From contig JAPYMA010001190.1 in NCBI GenBank assembly GCA_035041965.1, positions 16,260 to 80,259 on the forward strand: a stretch of 64,000 nucleotides of DNA, written 5' to 3'. A program made the position numbers and the translations under genes. Shown one piece after another: positions 37,406 through 50,399 of this stretch (the first letter of the stretch is position 1; every line of letters starts with the position of its first letter). Under the pieces are notes generated by a model that ran no database searches, had not been told where the DNA came from, and was given only the letters and a program-made list of their open reading frames with translations. The DNA comes from Anisakis pegreffii (Eukaryota > Nematoda > Chromadorea > Rhabditida > Anisakidae).

Positions 37406-39282
37406 TTAAGCTTCTGCTGGCTGCTTGCAGATGAATCCTTGGGGATTCCGCCAGATTCGTCCACATCCCGCGTCCTCCCACACCCCTGACGTGTCCTTAT
37501 AATTCACCAGCACACACGTCACATCACCACCACAACAGCCATCCGGTTGACCTCGACGCCAGTTGAAGTACTTCAACGGCTCACCGTTCGTCCACATCCA
37601 TCCCTCATCTCGTTTACCCGCAGTTGAATTCTTCTTTGCTCCAATCCAATACGTTTGCACTCCATTGTTTGTGGCTAGCTCTTAAAACTACTCTTTTACT
37701 CTTTAATACTGTCATATTAATTTGAGTAAATTGAAGTAAATTTTAATAAATTAAGTAAAAATTTCTATAAAATATTTCTCTAAATCCTCAGAATTTAGCA
37801 CATTCTTTATATATTTATTTTGGCCGGAATAAAACGCTTTTTTAGAGGTTTGTCTTTAACATTGGAGTGGATTTCTTTTCAAACGATTGCTATAGAATAC
37901 GACAAATAAATCCATCAATCACCCATTCACACATCAAATCCACACCCATTCCAATTAAAACTTCACACCAAACAAACCAAACTCCGAACTCATCACCAAA
38001 TCAGAGTCTAAATTCTCTTCACTTCACTCAATTCAATTCACTCACACCCAAAATCATCCAATCCCCCAAAATCTCCCCACATCCCACCCAAATACCAAAC
38101 CAACCAGCTCTACAATATCCCCCCTAAATCCCCCAAAAACACATCAAATCAAATCAAACCAAATCACTCACTATTCACCCATAACCACTCGGTTTGAAAC
38201 TTCGGGAAACTGCTCTGATCGAACCACACCACCTCCGAACCACAATCCGAAGCACAATACTCCACCGCCTGCGAGTAGTTGAACGAGCCGACCCCAACAA
38301 AGTAACAGAAGTCATTGTCCTTGTTGTAATGCCAGCCTGGCTCACAGAGCTCCTCTGAAATTAAATTTCTGCTAAAGGGATTTCCTACTGACAAGAATTA
38401 CTTACTTAACAACTGATATACTGACTAACCTTCAGGTACACACAATCTTTTCTGCACACACTTAAAACCACGTGGACATTGCTCACTTCTGCTACATTCT
38501 GAAGGCAAATTAATTAAGATAATTAATTCAATTCACTATTAATCATCAGTCAATTCAATTAAGTTAATTAAGATAATTCAACTCGATTCACTTACTTCAC
38601 TACAACTCAACACACCCAAATTCAATACTCATTTCAAGTGACACCCAACCAAACTGCCAAAAAACTCTATAACAGTGATATGAATGAGTAAATTCCTAAT
38701 GAAGATCACAGCAACCGAACCAACAATCAACTGAAACAACTCGATTCATATGCTCAAAAGGAATTTCTGCTTGATCCACACAAATTAACTCCTCTCCTTG
38801 AGATCTTTCATTAATAAATTAATTAATATACCTATTAATATACCTTCAAATTAATCCTACCTATTCTAACAACCGGGCTAGGCGACGGCCCTTTCGCTCC
38901 GACTGGTTGAGGTGAAGGAGTAGGTGGTGGCGTCTTCTGAACCTTTGGACGATCTGCTGAAACGGTACAATCCAAAACTAGTATTCAACACGATTCACTC
39001 ATTTTCAGCACTGATTTCGAGAGGAATTCAAACTGAAATGCTTCGTAAATGTGTGGTGACAATGTAAATGATCACATTGATCACTTGATCACCGATAAAT
39101 GATCACATTGATCACTTATAAATGATCACTTGATCACTTATTTCGAGATGAAAATCCCAAAAACTAAACCAACGATCTGCAAAAACCGAGTGCTTTGGCT
39201 TACTTTGTGATTTGGCCGCGCCTTTGGCACAGAGCAATTGAGTTCCGATGATCAGTAGCACCAAGAATACGCGAAGTATCAT
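37406..39282 (-). CDS. Lectin A: secreted C-type lectin (left palindrome arm)
   Basis: Five exons (about 39282-39204, 38958-38863, 38500-38430, 38356-38174 and 37680-37406) encode 233 residues. The signal peptide is MILRVFLVLLIIGTQLLC. It is followed by a Pro-rich linker (KTPPPTPSPQP), then one six-Cys module CNRSEQCPRGFKCVQKRLC, then the lectin domain. Lectin exon 1 has CEPGWHYNKDNDFCYFVGVG and VVWFDQSSF. Exon 2 has TYWIGAKKNSTAGK, YFNWRRGQPDGCC, VWEDAGCGRIWRNPQGFIC. QPD and WED support a calcium-dependent galactose-type site. It is mirrored by lectin A' at 62166, and this copy is the complete one. Confidence 0.9.
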
Positions 39283-39834
39283 TTTGGAATGCCTTAATCA
39301 AATATTTTTTAAAAATAATTTCATTCGTTTGTGACTGATCTACAACCTTACCTATAACCTGTATGTAATTCTCTTAACAATCTCATAAGACAACCCAAAA
39401 CGCTTACTCAAAAAAACAATACTCTCAGCAAAAATCTATCAGATCTAAAATATTTCTTAAAAAATTCAGTCGGCTCTAGGAAGCTCCGGAGTCCGGAGCC
39501 ACACTCCAAAGTGCGGAGGCGCCGAACGAATGAAAATTCAAAGTGTACGGCGAGTGCATGTGCACTGCAATGGTGGTGGTGTAGTGTGTGTGGAACGTCG
39601 ATACGATACGGCATTTAGTAGGTGCTTTGGGCAGATGGCTGCTGATTTGATATGCGGAATTTAAGTCTAATCCATATTCGGCACCCATATCCTCGGCATT
39701 TAAACCACTTCCGAATCGTTTTGACCTACCATATCGAATGCCATTTCACTGATTGTGCACGTATTTGATCACGAAGCCGATAGTGCTGATGTGCTTTGAA
39801 CAGCTAAAGTACACACGATCATATGGGAAAGCGA

Positions 39835-40330
39835 ATCAGCTTAATAAATTTGCAGGTGGTTTGATAGTTGGTGCAATTTTAGTGTGGTTTGTGTGCATTG
39901 ACATTCGGATTTGATGAGACACATCTAAAATTATTTTTATCTCTTTAAAATATGCTCTTTGATGTGATCGGTTATGGGAATGTAAATGTAAATGTAAAGG
40001 TAAAGGTAAATGTAAAGGTAAATGTAAATGTAAAGTAAATGTAAAGGTAAATGTAAATGTAAAGGTAAATGTAAAGGTAAATGTAAAGGTAAATGTAAAC
40101 GAGAACCTGAATCATATCCCATCGCCACTGCGCATCCAAACCAAAACGATATCTCAGCGTAATCCTCCACAAATCCAACAAACCCATCCGCAATCTGCCC
40201 ACAACCACAAACAATCCACGCACCCCCCTCCCCCCTCATTACACCACCCAAAACACAACAAATACTCACCCTCACGGTCACCATATCACCATATAAATGT
40301 CAAAATCAAATCAAATCCAGTTCAATGCAA
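39835..40330. repeat. Direct repeat copy 2 of the hexamer-array segment (lectin A 5' flank)
   Basis: Shares GCGAATCAGCTTAATAAATT, the GGTAAATGTAAA array (39978-40100) and GAGAACCTGAATCATATCCC with 36475-37060. It indicates that the D and A lectin units arose by tandem duplication including their upstream DNA. Confidence 0.9.
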
Positions 40331-40689
40331 ACATTCATTCAAACAAATACACAAATCCATTGTGTTTCACAGAATAAATCAGCGATCACAACAGAACGTT
40401 ATCGAACCTTTCATATAATATACGAACATCGCAATCAGATCCGATTCGTCTTCAAATGAAAGATCAAACGAATGGTATGCAACGTAGGCAAACTGATAAT
40501 AATCGAAAGCAAATCGATCGAAATTAAGCCGTTTGTGACTTCTATCAAAAAACAGAACAACATTACATTACAGTCCAAAATCCATATTCCAGTGGCGTCT
40601 GAACTTCGAACTTAAATGACTTGAATTGAAAAAAGCTTGAGACTATGGCAGCCTCCGTGTTGTTTCATTTGACATCCGCAGAGATGGTC

Positions 40690-42250
40690 TTAAGACGGCT
40701 TCTTTTTGCATATGAATCCCTGCAGATTCGCCCAAATTCGATTACATCCCGCGTCGTCCCATAGCCCACCAGAACCCACATAATTCACCAGAACACACCT
40801 CACATCACCACCACAACATCCATCCGGCTGACCCGATCGCCAATTCGGGTACATCACTAGCTTTCCGTTTGGCCATACCCAACCTCCAGTCAACACTCCG
40901 CCTGCGTACGTCTTCATCGCACCAATCCAATACGTTTGCAGACCACTCGTTAGAGCCAAGTCTACAATGCACTCACAAATGGTTTAAAAATCTTTAGAAT
41001 CACTCAAATTCTACACTTCCTTTATTCATTCATGCACCGCATAAATCATGATCGAGTCTCCAAAACCTTTAATAAATATTTCTGACGACCGGGGGGGAGG
41101 AGAGAGAAATAAGATCAAACTACAATAAAACTCACTATTCACCCACATCATTTCCGTTTGATCGCTCATAAAATCGCTCTGATTGAACCACACCAACTCA
41201 GCTCCAGCCTCATAACAATACACATTGGCCTGACCTTGCGTCACTGATATCATTCCAACGTAATAGCAATAGTTCGTCTGCGTGTTATACTGCCAACCCT
41301 GTGCGCATTTACCTGAATGACGCTTAGCACTGAATCTTAGAGCCATTTAAAGATTCAGATCGCAAAAAAAAGCTCATACTTGGAGGAGCCGGTGGTGGAG
41401 CTGTTGTCGGAGCAGGTGGCGGAGGTTGAGTTGGTGGCGGAGCTTGAGTTGGTGCCGGAGTTGCGGCCATCAACTGTTGCTCTACGTCTTGACAGTAGCC
41501 GTTGACACACACTTGACCAAACTCACACACCGGATTACAACCTCAACACACCGATTCGGTTCGGATTCCGATTCAAAGCCATCAAATTACGTGGTTTTAT
41601 CAGTCATTTTCAAGTGTCACTCCTTCTCATTTAATCAAAACTGTGACAATTTCAAACGAAAACAAAAATTGATCTGATCGCATCAAAATCGATACAAATC
41701 GATGCAATTCGAGTGATTTGATGGAAAAATTTTAAAGAAATGTAATAAAATCAAGCTAGAAGAGTCTCACCTCGATTGCTCAGAGTGCATATGCCATTGA
41801 TACAACTCCAACTCACATTACACTGATCGTCCGCCGTGCAGACTGCAACGGAACAAGCTACATCGAGTGATCAGCATGATATTATCGCTCAAATACAGTA
41901 ACAAATAATACAGGGTATCATGCATTGCACTGTACAAAACCCAAATGCATGATACAGTCGAATACCGTCAACACTTTGTACTGTATTGTGCATACATGAC
42001 AAAACATGCATGATACTACAGAAAAGATGCATGATACTATAGAAAGGATGCATGATACTATAGAAAGGATGCATGATACGGTACGAAAGATGCATGATCA
42101 AATACAAAAAATGCATGATCAAATGAAAAAAATGCATGATCAAACGGAAAACTGACTTTGACTATTGTCTCCATCGTCATAATCTTGAGCCATAGCGTGA
42201 AACGTCACTGAAACAACTTGGAATACGACGAGTAAACGAGGAAAACGCAT
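40690..42250 (-). CDS. Lectin B: secreted C-type lectin (left arm)
   Basis: Five exons, mirror of lectin B' (258 residues there). The signal peptide MRFPRLLVVFQ is followed by an acidic stretch (DYDDGDNSQ). Next come a six-Cys module (CTADDQCNVSWSCINGIC), a short module (CNPVCEFGQVCVNGYC) joined to a linker of TPAPTQAPPPTQPPPPAP type, then the lectin domain: CAQGWQYNTQTNYCYYVGM, LVWFNQSDF, TYWIGAMKTYAGG, NWRSGQPDGCC, LWDDAGCNRIWANLQGFIC. Intron 1 holds an ATGCATGATAC repeat array. It differs from B' at several residues, including S/N before GLQTYW and Y/F in MKTYAGG. Confidence 0.9.
41930..42150. repeat. ATGCATGATAC tandem array in lectin B intron 1
   Basis: About ten units of roughly 20-21 bp centred on ATGCATGATAC or ATGCATGATCAAA, with spacers such as TATAGAAAGG. 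Mirrored at 59295-59520 in lectin B' with unit-level differences. Confidence 0.85.
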
Positions 42251-42389
42251 TGTTGAAAGTGATTTCCAATGCACTGCGGTTGTCTTCTCGGCAATTCGCT
42301 TGGTTTGTAATTGATGATTGATTCTCGTCTCGGAGAGTCACCGTGTTCAAGCGACACAGCTGCAAATTCGATGCATCTGATTCGAAATC

Positions 42390-42490
42390 ATTCAGATCAG
42401 ATCATCGAAACTCTTCAGATCAGATCATCGAAATCCTTCAGATCAGATCATCGAAATCCTTCAGATCAGATCAGATCAGATCATCGCAGA
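42390..42490. repeat. CAGATCAGATCATCGAAATCCTT tandem array upstream of lectin B
   Basis: Four to five units of about 23 bp rich in GATC, in the presumed promoter or 5' flank of lectin B. The counterpart is at 58945-59050. Confidence 0.8.
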
Positions 42491-42499
42491 CGATTTCTT

Positions 42500-43757
42500 G
42501 CATGAAAACGCTGCTAACAAAACAACAAATCATAAAATAAACAGCAAATTAATAAAATAACACTAAATTTCTCAAACTCCAGCTCTAAATCTAGATCAAT
42601 TTCCCTCAAAATTCAAAATTCAACTGCAATTCAACTCATTAGATGTCAAAAAACTTGATATCCATTCTCGCAGACCATCTATTTTGTGAGAACGAAATAA
42701 AACCAACGAATCTGCAATCGAAATCTAAGAAATCAAAATAGATTCCCCGAAAATTTCCACGTCTAAATTGAATTGCCCGCAAAAAAGCCCAGATTTCTCA
42801 GCAGCTTCACATAGCTTCTATATCCTAGAAACACGGTCGGTCATAGCCGTACGATTGGCTGTTTTACAAGACCGATCTCAGCCTCTCACCACTAAAACCA
42901 CTCATCACGAGCAGCAGATCAAATCAATCCGCGATCATATCAGCGGCACTGTACGCACGTTCCAATCAACAATAACTATTTCAAACATTTCAAATCACTA
43001 TAAACAACCTCAACTGCGATCACCTGACTAAACTGGAATTAAATTGGAATCAAATGCAAAAATTCCCGTTCCAGCACCAAAAATCACTCACAAAACAGTC
43101 ACCGTATCAACTGCAAATTCGTGAATATTCAATGAGCAGAGCAGAGCACTGAATAAAGTATTAACTGAATAAAGTGAATAAACTCGACTAGAATTCCCTC
43201 CCACTCACCACACACCACAAAACATCACTAAAAACCACCGAGAGTACTTTAAAAATCACGATCTATTACGCCATATTGCACTGTCATACGTTTACAAAGA
43301 ATATAACATGAAAAATTTTATTTTATATGAATGAAATCTCAAATTTTTTAAAATCAAATCCTCACATCATCTCACCTTTCAGTAATATCAATGGTTCAAG
43401 AGCATTGAAAACTGCAAACTTTTAAAAATCAACTGCATACGAGAGAAATAATATTAATTACGAATAGCAACCATAATAATAATAATAATCATAATCATAA
43501 TAATAATCATAATAATGACGTTAAAATAATAATAATCATGATAATAATATCAATAATATTACTAATAATAACGATACATAATAAGAAGAATGATAATGAT
43601 ATCATTTCATAAAGATAACTTTGATAAGACTGCTCATAATCACATCTTTTGATTGAATCCGATCGATTAAAATACGACAGACGGACGGATTGACGTTAAA
43701 TAAGTCGGATTTTGAATCGGTTATATCAGATCCGGACGGATTTGTGCGCTGAAGTGA
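42500..43757. other. Intergenic between lectins B and C
   Basis: No supported gene. It contains an (AAT)n and (CAT)n tract at 43465-43575. Mirrored by 57680-58940. Confidence 0.6.
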
Positions 43758-45535
43758 TTAGGACTCGTCTTCGGGTCCCTCTTTCTTGCAGACGAATCCC
43801 TGGGGATTTCGCCAGATTCGGTTGCATCCGCCGTCCTCCCACACCCCTGACGAGTCATGATAATTCACCAGAACACACGTCACATCACCACCACAACAGC
43901 CATCCGGTTGACCTCGACGCCAGTTGAAGTACTTCAACGGCTCGTCGTTAGTCCATATCCATCCCGCCTTCAGATCACCTCCCGGAAACATCTTCTTCGC
44001 GCCAATCCAATACGTTCGTATTCCACTCGATGTCGCAATCACTTCAAATCACCTTCTTTATCCAATCAATCACCCATTCACACATCAAATCCACACCCAT
44101 CCTCATTAAAACTTCACACCAAACAAACCAAACTCCGAACTCATCACCAAATCAGAGTCTAAATTCAATTCCCTTCACTCAATTCAATTCACTCACAACC
44201 AAAATCATCCAATCCCTCAAAATCTCCCCACTCCCACCCAAATACCAAACCAACCCCACCATATCCCCCCCAAATCCCCCAAAACACATCAAACCACTCA
44301 CTATTCACCCACATCATCTCGTTTTGAAACGTCATAAAAGTGCTCTGATTGAACCACACCACTTTTGCATTCGCCGACATACAATAGCTCACTGCCTGTG
44401 GGTACGTATACGATCCTATGCCCACATAATAGTAATATCCATTGTTCTCGTTATATTTCCAACCGTCATAATCTGAAATTAACACAACAAACCAATCAAT
44501 TACCACACCACAAATCACACTGATAACGTGATAACCACCCTGATATTCTTGACGATCACAAAATAAAACACTCAAACCAGGCTATCAGTTAGACTGAACT
44601 CGACTTTACAAGCTCACAGCGTCTCCTAATCTAAAACCGAAGCCGGTAACCAGCACGTAATCCAGTAGATTTCTCTCATCCCGCGGTCAATTTTCTGTTT
44701 CGATGCATCTCATTTTGACTCAAAATTCTCAAAATTAAGCCCGTAAAAACAGACAGATGATCACAAAAAAGTAAAATGATTATACCTCCTCGTTTCGGTT
44801 TAACTTTACGAGGTCTTGAGGTTGGTGGGGGCGGCGTCGGCCTGCCACCACCGCCCGGACGCTGCTCCTCTTCTTCTTCAGGCTGTTCCCTTCTGCACGC
44901 ACCATCCTGACACACCTCGCCCTCTCTACAGGGTGGATTACATCCTGAATTACGAACGATTACAATCATTTTGGCCACTGCTTTATTCGTTTGTGACTTC
45001 TTTACTAAAAGAAAACAACTCGAAACACGTCTTCTTAAGACACTAAATTAACGTGGCTCAAGCCAAAATACCCCCTTAAAAACAGACACACAAAGATATT
45101 TTTTTCTTAAACGCAACAAATTTTTCAACCTTCACAAAAAAATTATCTGCGAGCACAGACATACGCTTTCATTTCATAAACTTTTCATTAAAATGACGAT
45201 AGATCAATATCAATATCAATCAATAACTGATTAGAGATCACCTACCGCCTTGACCACGCGTACAGATTCCATTGATACAATTAAAGTCATCATCACATTG
45301 ATTGTCGTCTGTGCATTCTGAAAAAAATTCTCAATAACAGTTGAATTCTCCTGAAAAACGTAAATTCAAATTCAAAAAATGGAACCATTCAACGAAAATC
45401 ACCTCATTTCTAAATCATTCGAGATTAAAAAAACTTTTAAAAAACTGACGAACCTCTTTGCCCGTTGACAAGGGTAAAGAATAGCATCTGATGAAGAGTT
45501 AATGCGATAAGAAACACCCAAAAAGCAGACGCCAT
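43758..45535 (-). CDS. Lectin C: secreted C-type lectin (left arm)
   Basis: Five exons: 45535-45454, 45317-45246, 44944-44786, 44472-44302 and 44041-43758, encoding 255 residues. Signal peptide MASAFWVFLIALTLHQ; six-Cys module CTDDNQCDDDFNCINGIC; short module CNPPCREGEVCQDGAC followed by an acidic and Pro/Lys-rich linker; lectin exon 1 GWKYNENNGYYYYVGIG with VVWFNQSTF; lectin exon 2 TYWIGAKKMFPGG, NWRRGQPDGCC, VWEDGGCNRIWRNPQGFVC. All introns are phase 1. A TTATTTTTCAG acceptor upstream suggests a spliced 5' leader. It is the closest relative of lectin D in the lectin domain. Confidence 0.92.
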
Positions 45536-46774
45536 TTACACTCTGCGTTCAGATAACTTCGATAGCGCCTTCAGTGCCTCTGAAAAATAATTCAGGCTCA
45601 AAATTTTTGCCAAATTCATTTAATAGCAAGCAAAAGCAAGCACCTGAAAATGACCAGCAAAACTTTTCGATTTCTAAACTAAACGCCAGAAAACCCTAAA
45701 CCTCAGTCTTAATGCCTACTAGTACTATCAAATGGAATCAGACTCAGACTACTCATCGAAGGCAAATCAGAAGGCGTAAAGACAGTGTCGAATCAGATAA
45801 ATTGAAGACTAAATCTGGCCATATGATAGAAATTTGACACGGCTCACATCAATGTGCTATTGAATCAGTTCGGAAAGAGAATTTCAAATCGAAAGCGCAA
45901 TTTGGCACGACAAAATATTAAAATATTATACGAACAAGACAGCAGCAGCCGTTTTTATAGTGATAGTACATTGAGCGATGCACAGAGTGGATGGTGGTAC
46001 TTGAAAATTTAGTGCAGTCTGAATTTAAATATTGAATTATTTAAATGAACACCAGCAATGCTAACGGCTTACGATTAGGCTTAGGATTATCTGTCTCTGC
46101 ATTCGTGCTGACTGACGTTCAACTGACGTATTCATTCCTTTTGTGGTACTGGTGCGCTTGTTTAGGTCATTGAATAATCAGCTATAGAGTGCTGAATTAT
46201 TTGAATTGAACTGAAATGAAATCAAATTTTGATTAATCGGATTTGAGAACGAACCATTTCTCTAAAAAGTACAAACGAACACACAAATGCTGACGACTGA
46301 CACCGAACCGAACAAAAGTTTAGTTAGTCACTCGATAAAATTCAGATTAATTAAATTTTAAAGTGGCTGAAACAGAGTGAAATCAATCATTTTGTACGCT
46401 ACCAGCGAATATTCAATTATTATTTTGGTGGATACGTCATAATTTTTAATTTTTGATCAGTGATCAACTCGTCGTGTTAGTGATGGATGGCTAGGAGAGT
46501 GTCTCTTCAATATGACGGTAGCAAAATTAATTCGGTAAAGGCAATACGAGCATGATGAAATGGGGCAATATGAGTAAGAATAACAAAAAATTTAAGCTTT
46601 CGATTAAAAATATTCGTCAGTTTCAAAAAATACTCACAGAATAGAGAGAACGTCATTTGCCGAAGTAATTTATAGGTAATTTCAATTGCAACACATACGA
46701 AGTACCTCGGAAACGACCTTCTCAATGTCTTTAAAGTAGTTTAAACGGCATTAATCAGCATGAAATCAGGGCAA

Positions 46775-46950
46775 TTTATTTTTACTGATCATGAAAAGTA
46801 TTTTAGTGATCAGTAAAAGTATTTTAGTGATCAGTAAAAGTATTTTAGTGATCAGTAAAAGTATTTTTACTGATCATAAAGGTACTTTTTACTGATCATG
46901 AAAAGTATTTTTACTGATCATAGAATTATTTTACTGATCGTAAAAAATAT
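46775..46950. repeat. TGATCAGTAAAAGTATTTT repeats
   Basis: About nine units of 19-21 bp pairing the palindrome TGATCA with AAAAGTATTTT. The orientation of the flanking half changes within the array. Mirrored at 54515-54665 with a different unit count. Confidence 0.85.
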
Positions 46951-47112
46951 TTTTATAAGTTGAACAATACATAGCTCAGACTCTTCAGGAAGTCAAGTGT
47001 CTTGAGCTTGAGTTGTGGAAAGCCAACGAAACGTAACGAGCTCGAACCTCAAGCTCACGTTCAACACATCAACATAGTCAATGCATAGATAACGTGCTTA
47101 CAACGGATTTCA

Positions 47113-47577
47113 ATGCCAACATTCAATCTCGCGGATGGTCACGTTTCGCTGCGGGATCCCAAGAGCGCATTTTCAAACGGGGGGCAAAATTTTGAGGGTT
47201 TTTTGCCTATAATTCTGCCGAAAATGCACCGAATCGGCACTGTACCCGTCAAAAATATCCAGAAATTAGTCCCAAATCCTCACCGAAATCAAAATCCAAA
47301 ATGGTTCAGTGCTGATCGAGTTTCAGCTCAAAATCCGTATCTGCACGTAGGCAAAAAATTATTTTGCCGACCCCTCACTTTTCGTACTTTTCAATCGCTA
47401 AATCCCTTGCTCAGTGTAGGCCCATTGCTGGCTGCATGCCAAGCAATTCGTTTCGAGTTACCGTGTGCGGGCGGATTATTCAATTTTTCTATTATTCAAC
47501 ACTTGATTTCTCGGGTAGTGACGCCTGTTCTAAGGCTGGATTTCATTTTTCAGTGTGGATTTGAGACCGTTACCTGA
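47113..47577 (+). other. Open reading frame of 154 codons of unknown status (left arm)
   Basis: Starts MPTFNLADGHVSLRDPKSAF and ends DFIFQCGFETVT. The right-arm counterpart at 53893-54348 (minus) has 151 codons with the same ends, although the two differ by substitutions and compensating indels near the C-terminus. No recognised domain and no signal peptide. It could be part of a dispersed repeat. Confidence 0.3.
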
Positions 47578-48140
47578 GGATAAACACGATCTTCTCTGAT
47601 TGATACGATCGAGACGTGAATTATCCTCCAGTTTTAATAGTAATGTCATAATGATAATGATAATAATATTAAATGTGATATTAAAATGATAATAAAAAGT
47701 ATCTTATATGTATAATAATAATAATAACTATGATAATTATAACGATAGCAATATTAATAAAACTAATAATAATAATAATAAATAATAATAATAATAATAA
47801 TAATAAAACCAAATGCAAATTCAATACCAAATCAATTTTATTCAAATGAGCAAAAATATTTTCAGATTTAAATCAGTTTACATCCAATTCACAAATCAAT
47901 TTCAATCTCCACTTCATACATCTCCATTAATCTTCGTATAATTCTCAATAATACATACAAAATGCATGAAACAAGATAGCAGCCACTCTCTTGCCTTGAT
48001 CAGCGAATCAACTGATCAATGATCACTAATCAATATTCAATCGATCACAAAAAACTGATATTATTTCAATAATAATACATCGATAACAACAATAGATATA
48101 ATAAATACAGTCCAAATGTATCATTTAATAATCAACACGA

Positions 48141-50384
48141 TCACCGTCTTGCTTTCATATAAGCCAACGGCACGCCTGGATCATAGCCGTTACCTGTATA
48201 AATTCCATAGCCATTCGCATAACTGCAAGTATAATTACATTATTATCATATTTATCCAGGTAATCCAGGTAATTATCATTAATTATTATTATAAACTCAC
48301 TGCTGCTGTTGAAGCTGCCGACTTCTGGCGTCGTACGGCGCATACGCATCCGTACTAAATGCGCACAACTGAGATCCATCCATACTCGTCGGCTCATAAA
48401 CATAACTGAAAATCCAAAAATCTTCATTAAACTGGCAAAATACCTTCTCTAAAACCAGCGAAGATGCCTCTGAAACTGAATCGGCAGGAAAATATTTAAA
48501 GAAAACCGAACGCAACTGGAAATATTTTTAAAAAATTCCAAAAAAATCGAAATATTTTTAAAAATTTCAGTGCTTTTTAAAAAATCAACAAAATAAAGGC
48601 TTATCCGCCAACCATTTCGGATATTCATAAATATTTCGATACAATCTCGCCAGACACGTCGCCAACAGAATCGTCGGAATCATACACATAATACTGATCA
48701 ACATCGACGCCCAAGCACCGTTCTATAAATCAACTGCCATTAAAAATATTATTACTATTATTATTAAAAAATTCCAAATTTAAATTTTAAATTTTGAACT
48801 CCACTCAACTGATCATAATTCATTGATAGTTCTGAAATTATATTTAAAATTATAATCAGTACATTATATCGAAAAAAGAAAGAAACAAACTCACAAATGG
48901 ATCCAAAAAGCTCGAGCAAAGTGAATCACGAGATTCGACGAAAACCTGCCGAATCGGCTCACAGCTTGTCACCTCAGTTGACATCTGAAATCAAATCAGA
49001 TCAGATCAACTCAAATCCAGTCAGATCAACTCAAATCAAATCAGACTAAATCAAATCAAATCAGATCAACTCAAATCCAGTCAGATCAACTCAAATCTTC
49101 AGTCAAATCAGATCAACTCAACTCAACTCAAATCAGATCAACTCGAATCTTCAGTCAAATCACATCAGATCAACTCAACTCAACTCAAATCAGATCAACT
49201 CAAATCTTCAGTCAAATCAAATCAAATCAGATCAACTCAACCCTTCAGTCAAATCTTTAAATCCTTAAAATACTCATCGATTTCCACAACAAAACCCCAA
49301 AATCGATCGCAGAATCGAACTCTTTTAAAATTTTTCTCAAACTCTAAAGTGATTCCACTTCAAAAGCTAACCAACCAAACGAAAATTAAGGCAACCACAA
49401 AAAATCAACCAAAAACTTTAAAAACACTTAATAAAAATCTTCCAAAATCCAACTGAGAGTGAATAAAATTACGCAAATCAATTTTATGCCTGCAAACCAC
49501 AAAAAATACCTCCTTCCTCTCAAATCAACCAATAAATCAAAACACTCACAGCTCTCTGCACATGCTCAATATAATCCGTGATCGATCCTTTAAGATTCAT
49601 CAAGAACTCGTGAATGACCTTCTGAAGGTACACATTGAAATTCGCTCGAAGCATCGATTCCGATTCTTCCAGACGATTTAAAATCTGCGAAAGGGGTTGG
49701 CTGAGGTTCGAGAGTTTTGAGCTGATCGTGGTGACGATCGAAACTATTGATTTGATACGATTTCGGAGCGGCTCCGAGGAATTCAACTGAAAATTAATAA
49801 TAATAATAATGATAATAATAACTTTATAATAATAATTTTATAATAATAATAATAATAACAATAATAATTAAAAAATCAAATAATATGAACCAAAATTAAT
49901 ATGGAACAACGATAAAAATAATATTTAGAATCGGAAGAAGCCATATGAAAGCCTAAATAAAGCTAACTCATCACGAATATAGTTCCAACATCATCAAAAA
50001 TTTTGGAGAAAAATTTGAAAGTAGCAATTTTTTAAAATTTACCTTAAATTAACCTGAAATTAATCAAAATCTGACCCAATTTTAACGATTTTATAGCAGA
50101 AACACAGGTATATCACTATATTACTACAATTACCTACTATCACGAAAGAGTTTTAGTAACAATATATTACAGTTATCTCTTAGAAGTAATTATATCTTAA
50201 TGAATTTTTAAAATTCTCCTCGTAAAGCTCTCCGATTGAAAATTTAAAACCAACCAACCTCAATAACACGCAGACGATTTAAGACGGCTTGTATAACTCG
50301 TTGATTTAGATTTGCTTTAGTTAATTGATCACTAATTGCTGATGTGTTCGGCATAAAATCAAGCAATTCCAACGTTTTATTCAC
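48141..50384 (-). pseudogene. Prominin-like gene, 5'-truncated (left arm)
   Basis: Carries only the C-terminal part of a prominin, a five-span protein of membrane protrusions. Exons: 50384-50259 (VNKTLELLDFMPNTSAISDQ...), about 49785-49549 (LNSSEPLRNRIKSIVSIVTT... to YIEHVQRA), about 48987-48898 (CEPIRQVFVESRDSLCLSFL), about 48723-48590 (membrane helix SMLISIMCMIPTILLATCLA then RLYRNIYEYPKW) and tail exons ending GVPLAYMKARR at 48141. The Cys before the last helix and the SFLDPF-N-G junction match the prominin C-terminus. The phase of the first tail exon (about 48515-48443) does not join cleanly, so a TGA after ADKPLFC may be the true stop. Upstream exons are absent because the palindrome centre falls in the preceding intron. 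Confidence 0.65.
49000..49260. repeat. GATCAACTCAAATC-type repeats in a prominin intron (left arm, expanded)
   Basis: Tandem degenerate units of TCAAATCAGATCAACTC. The left array is clearly longer than its counterpart at about 52335-52480, and this accounts for much of the roughly 130-bp change in palindrome register across this region. Confidence 0.8.
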
Positions 50385-50399
50385 CTGAAATATCATTTT

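Larger units (their letters stand above)
45545..48140. other. Intergenic, left arm, between lectin C and prominin
   Basis: Mirror of 53329-55900. It contains the TGATCAGTAAAAG array (46775-46950) and a 154-codon open frame at 47113-47577 whose counterpart also stays open. Otherwise AT-rich. Confidence 0.6.

Noticed and set aside
46507..46725. 72-codon ORF on minus, also open at 54717-54935
   Set aside because: Short, uncharged and AT-rich, with no signal peptide that fits a gene context. Conserved only because the arms are near-identical.
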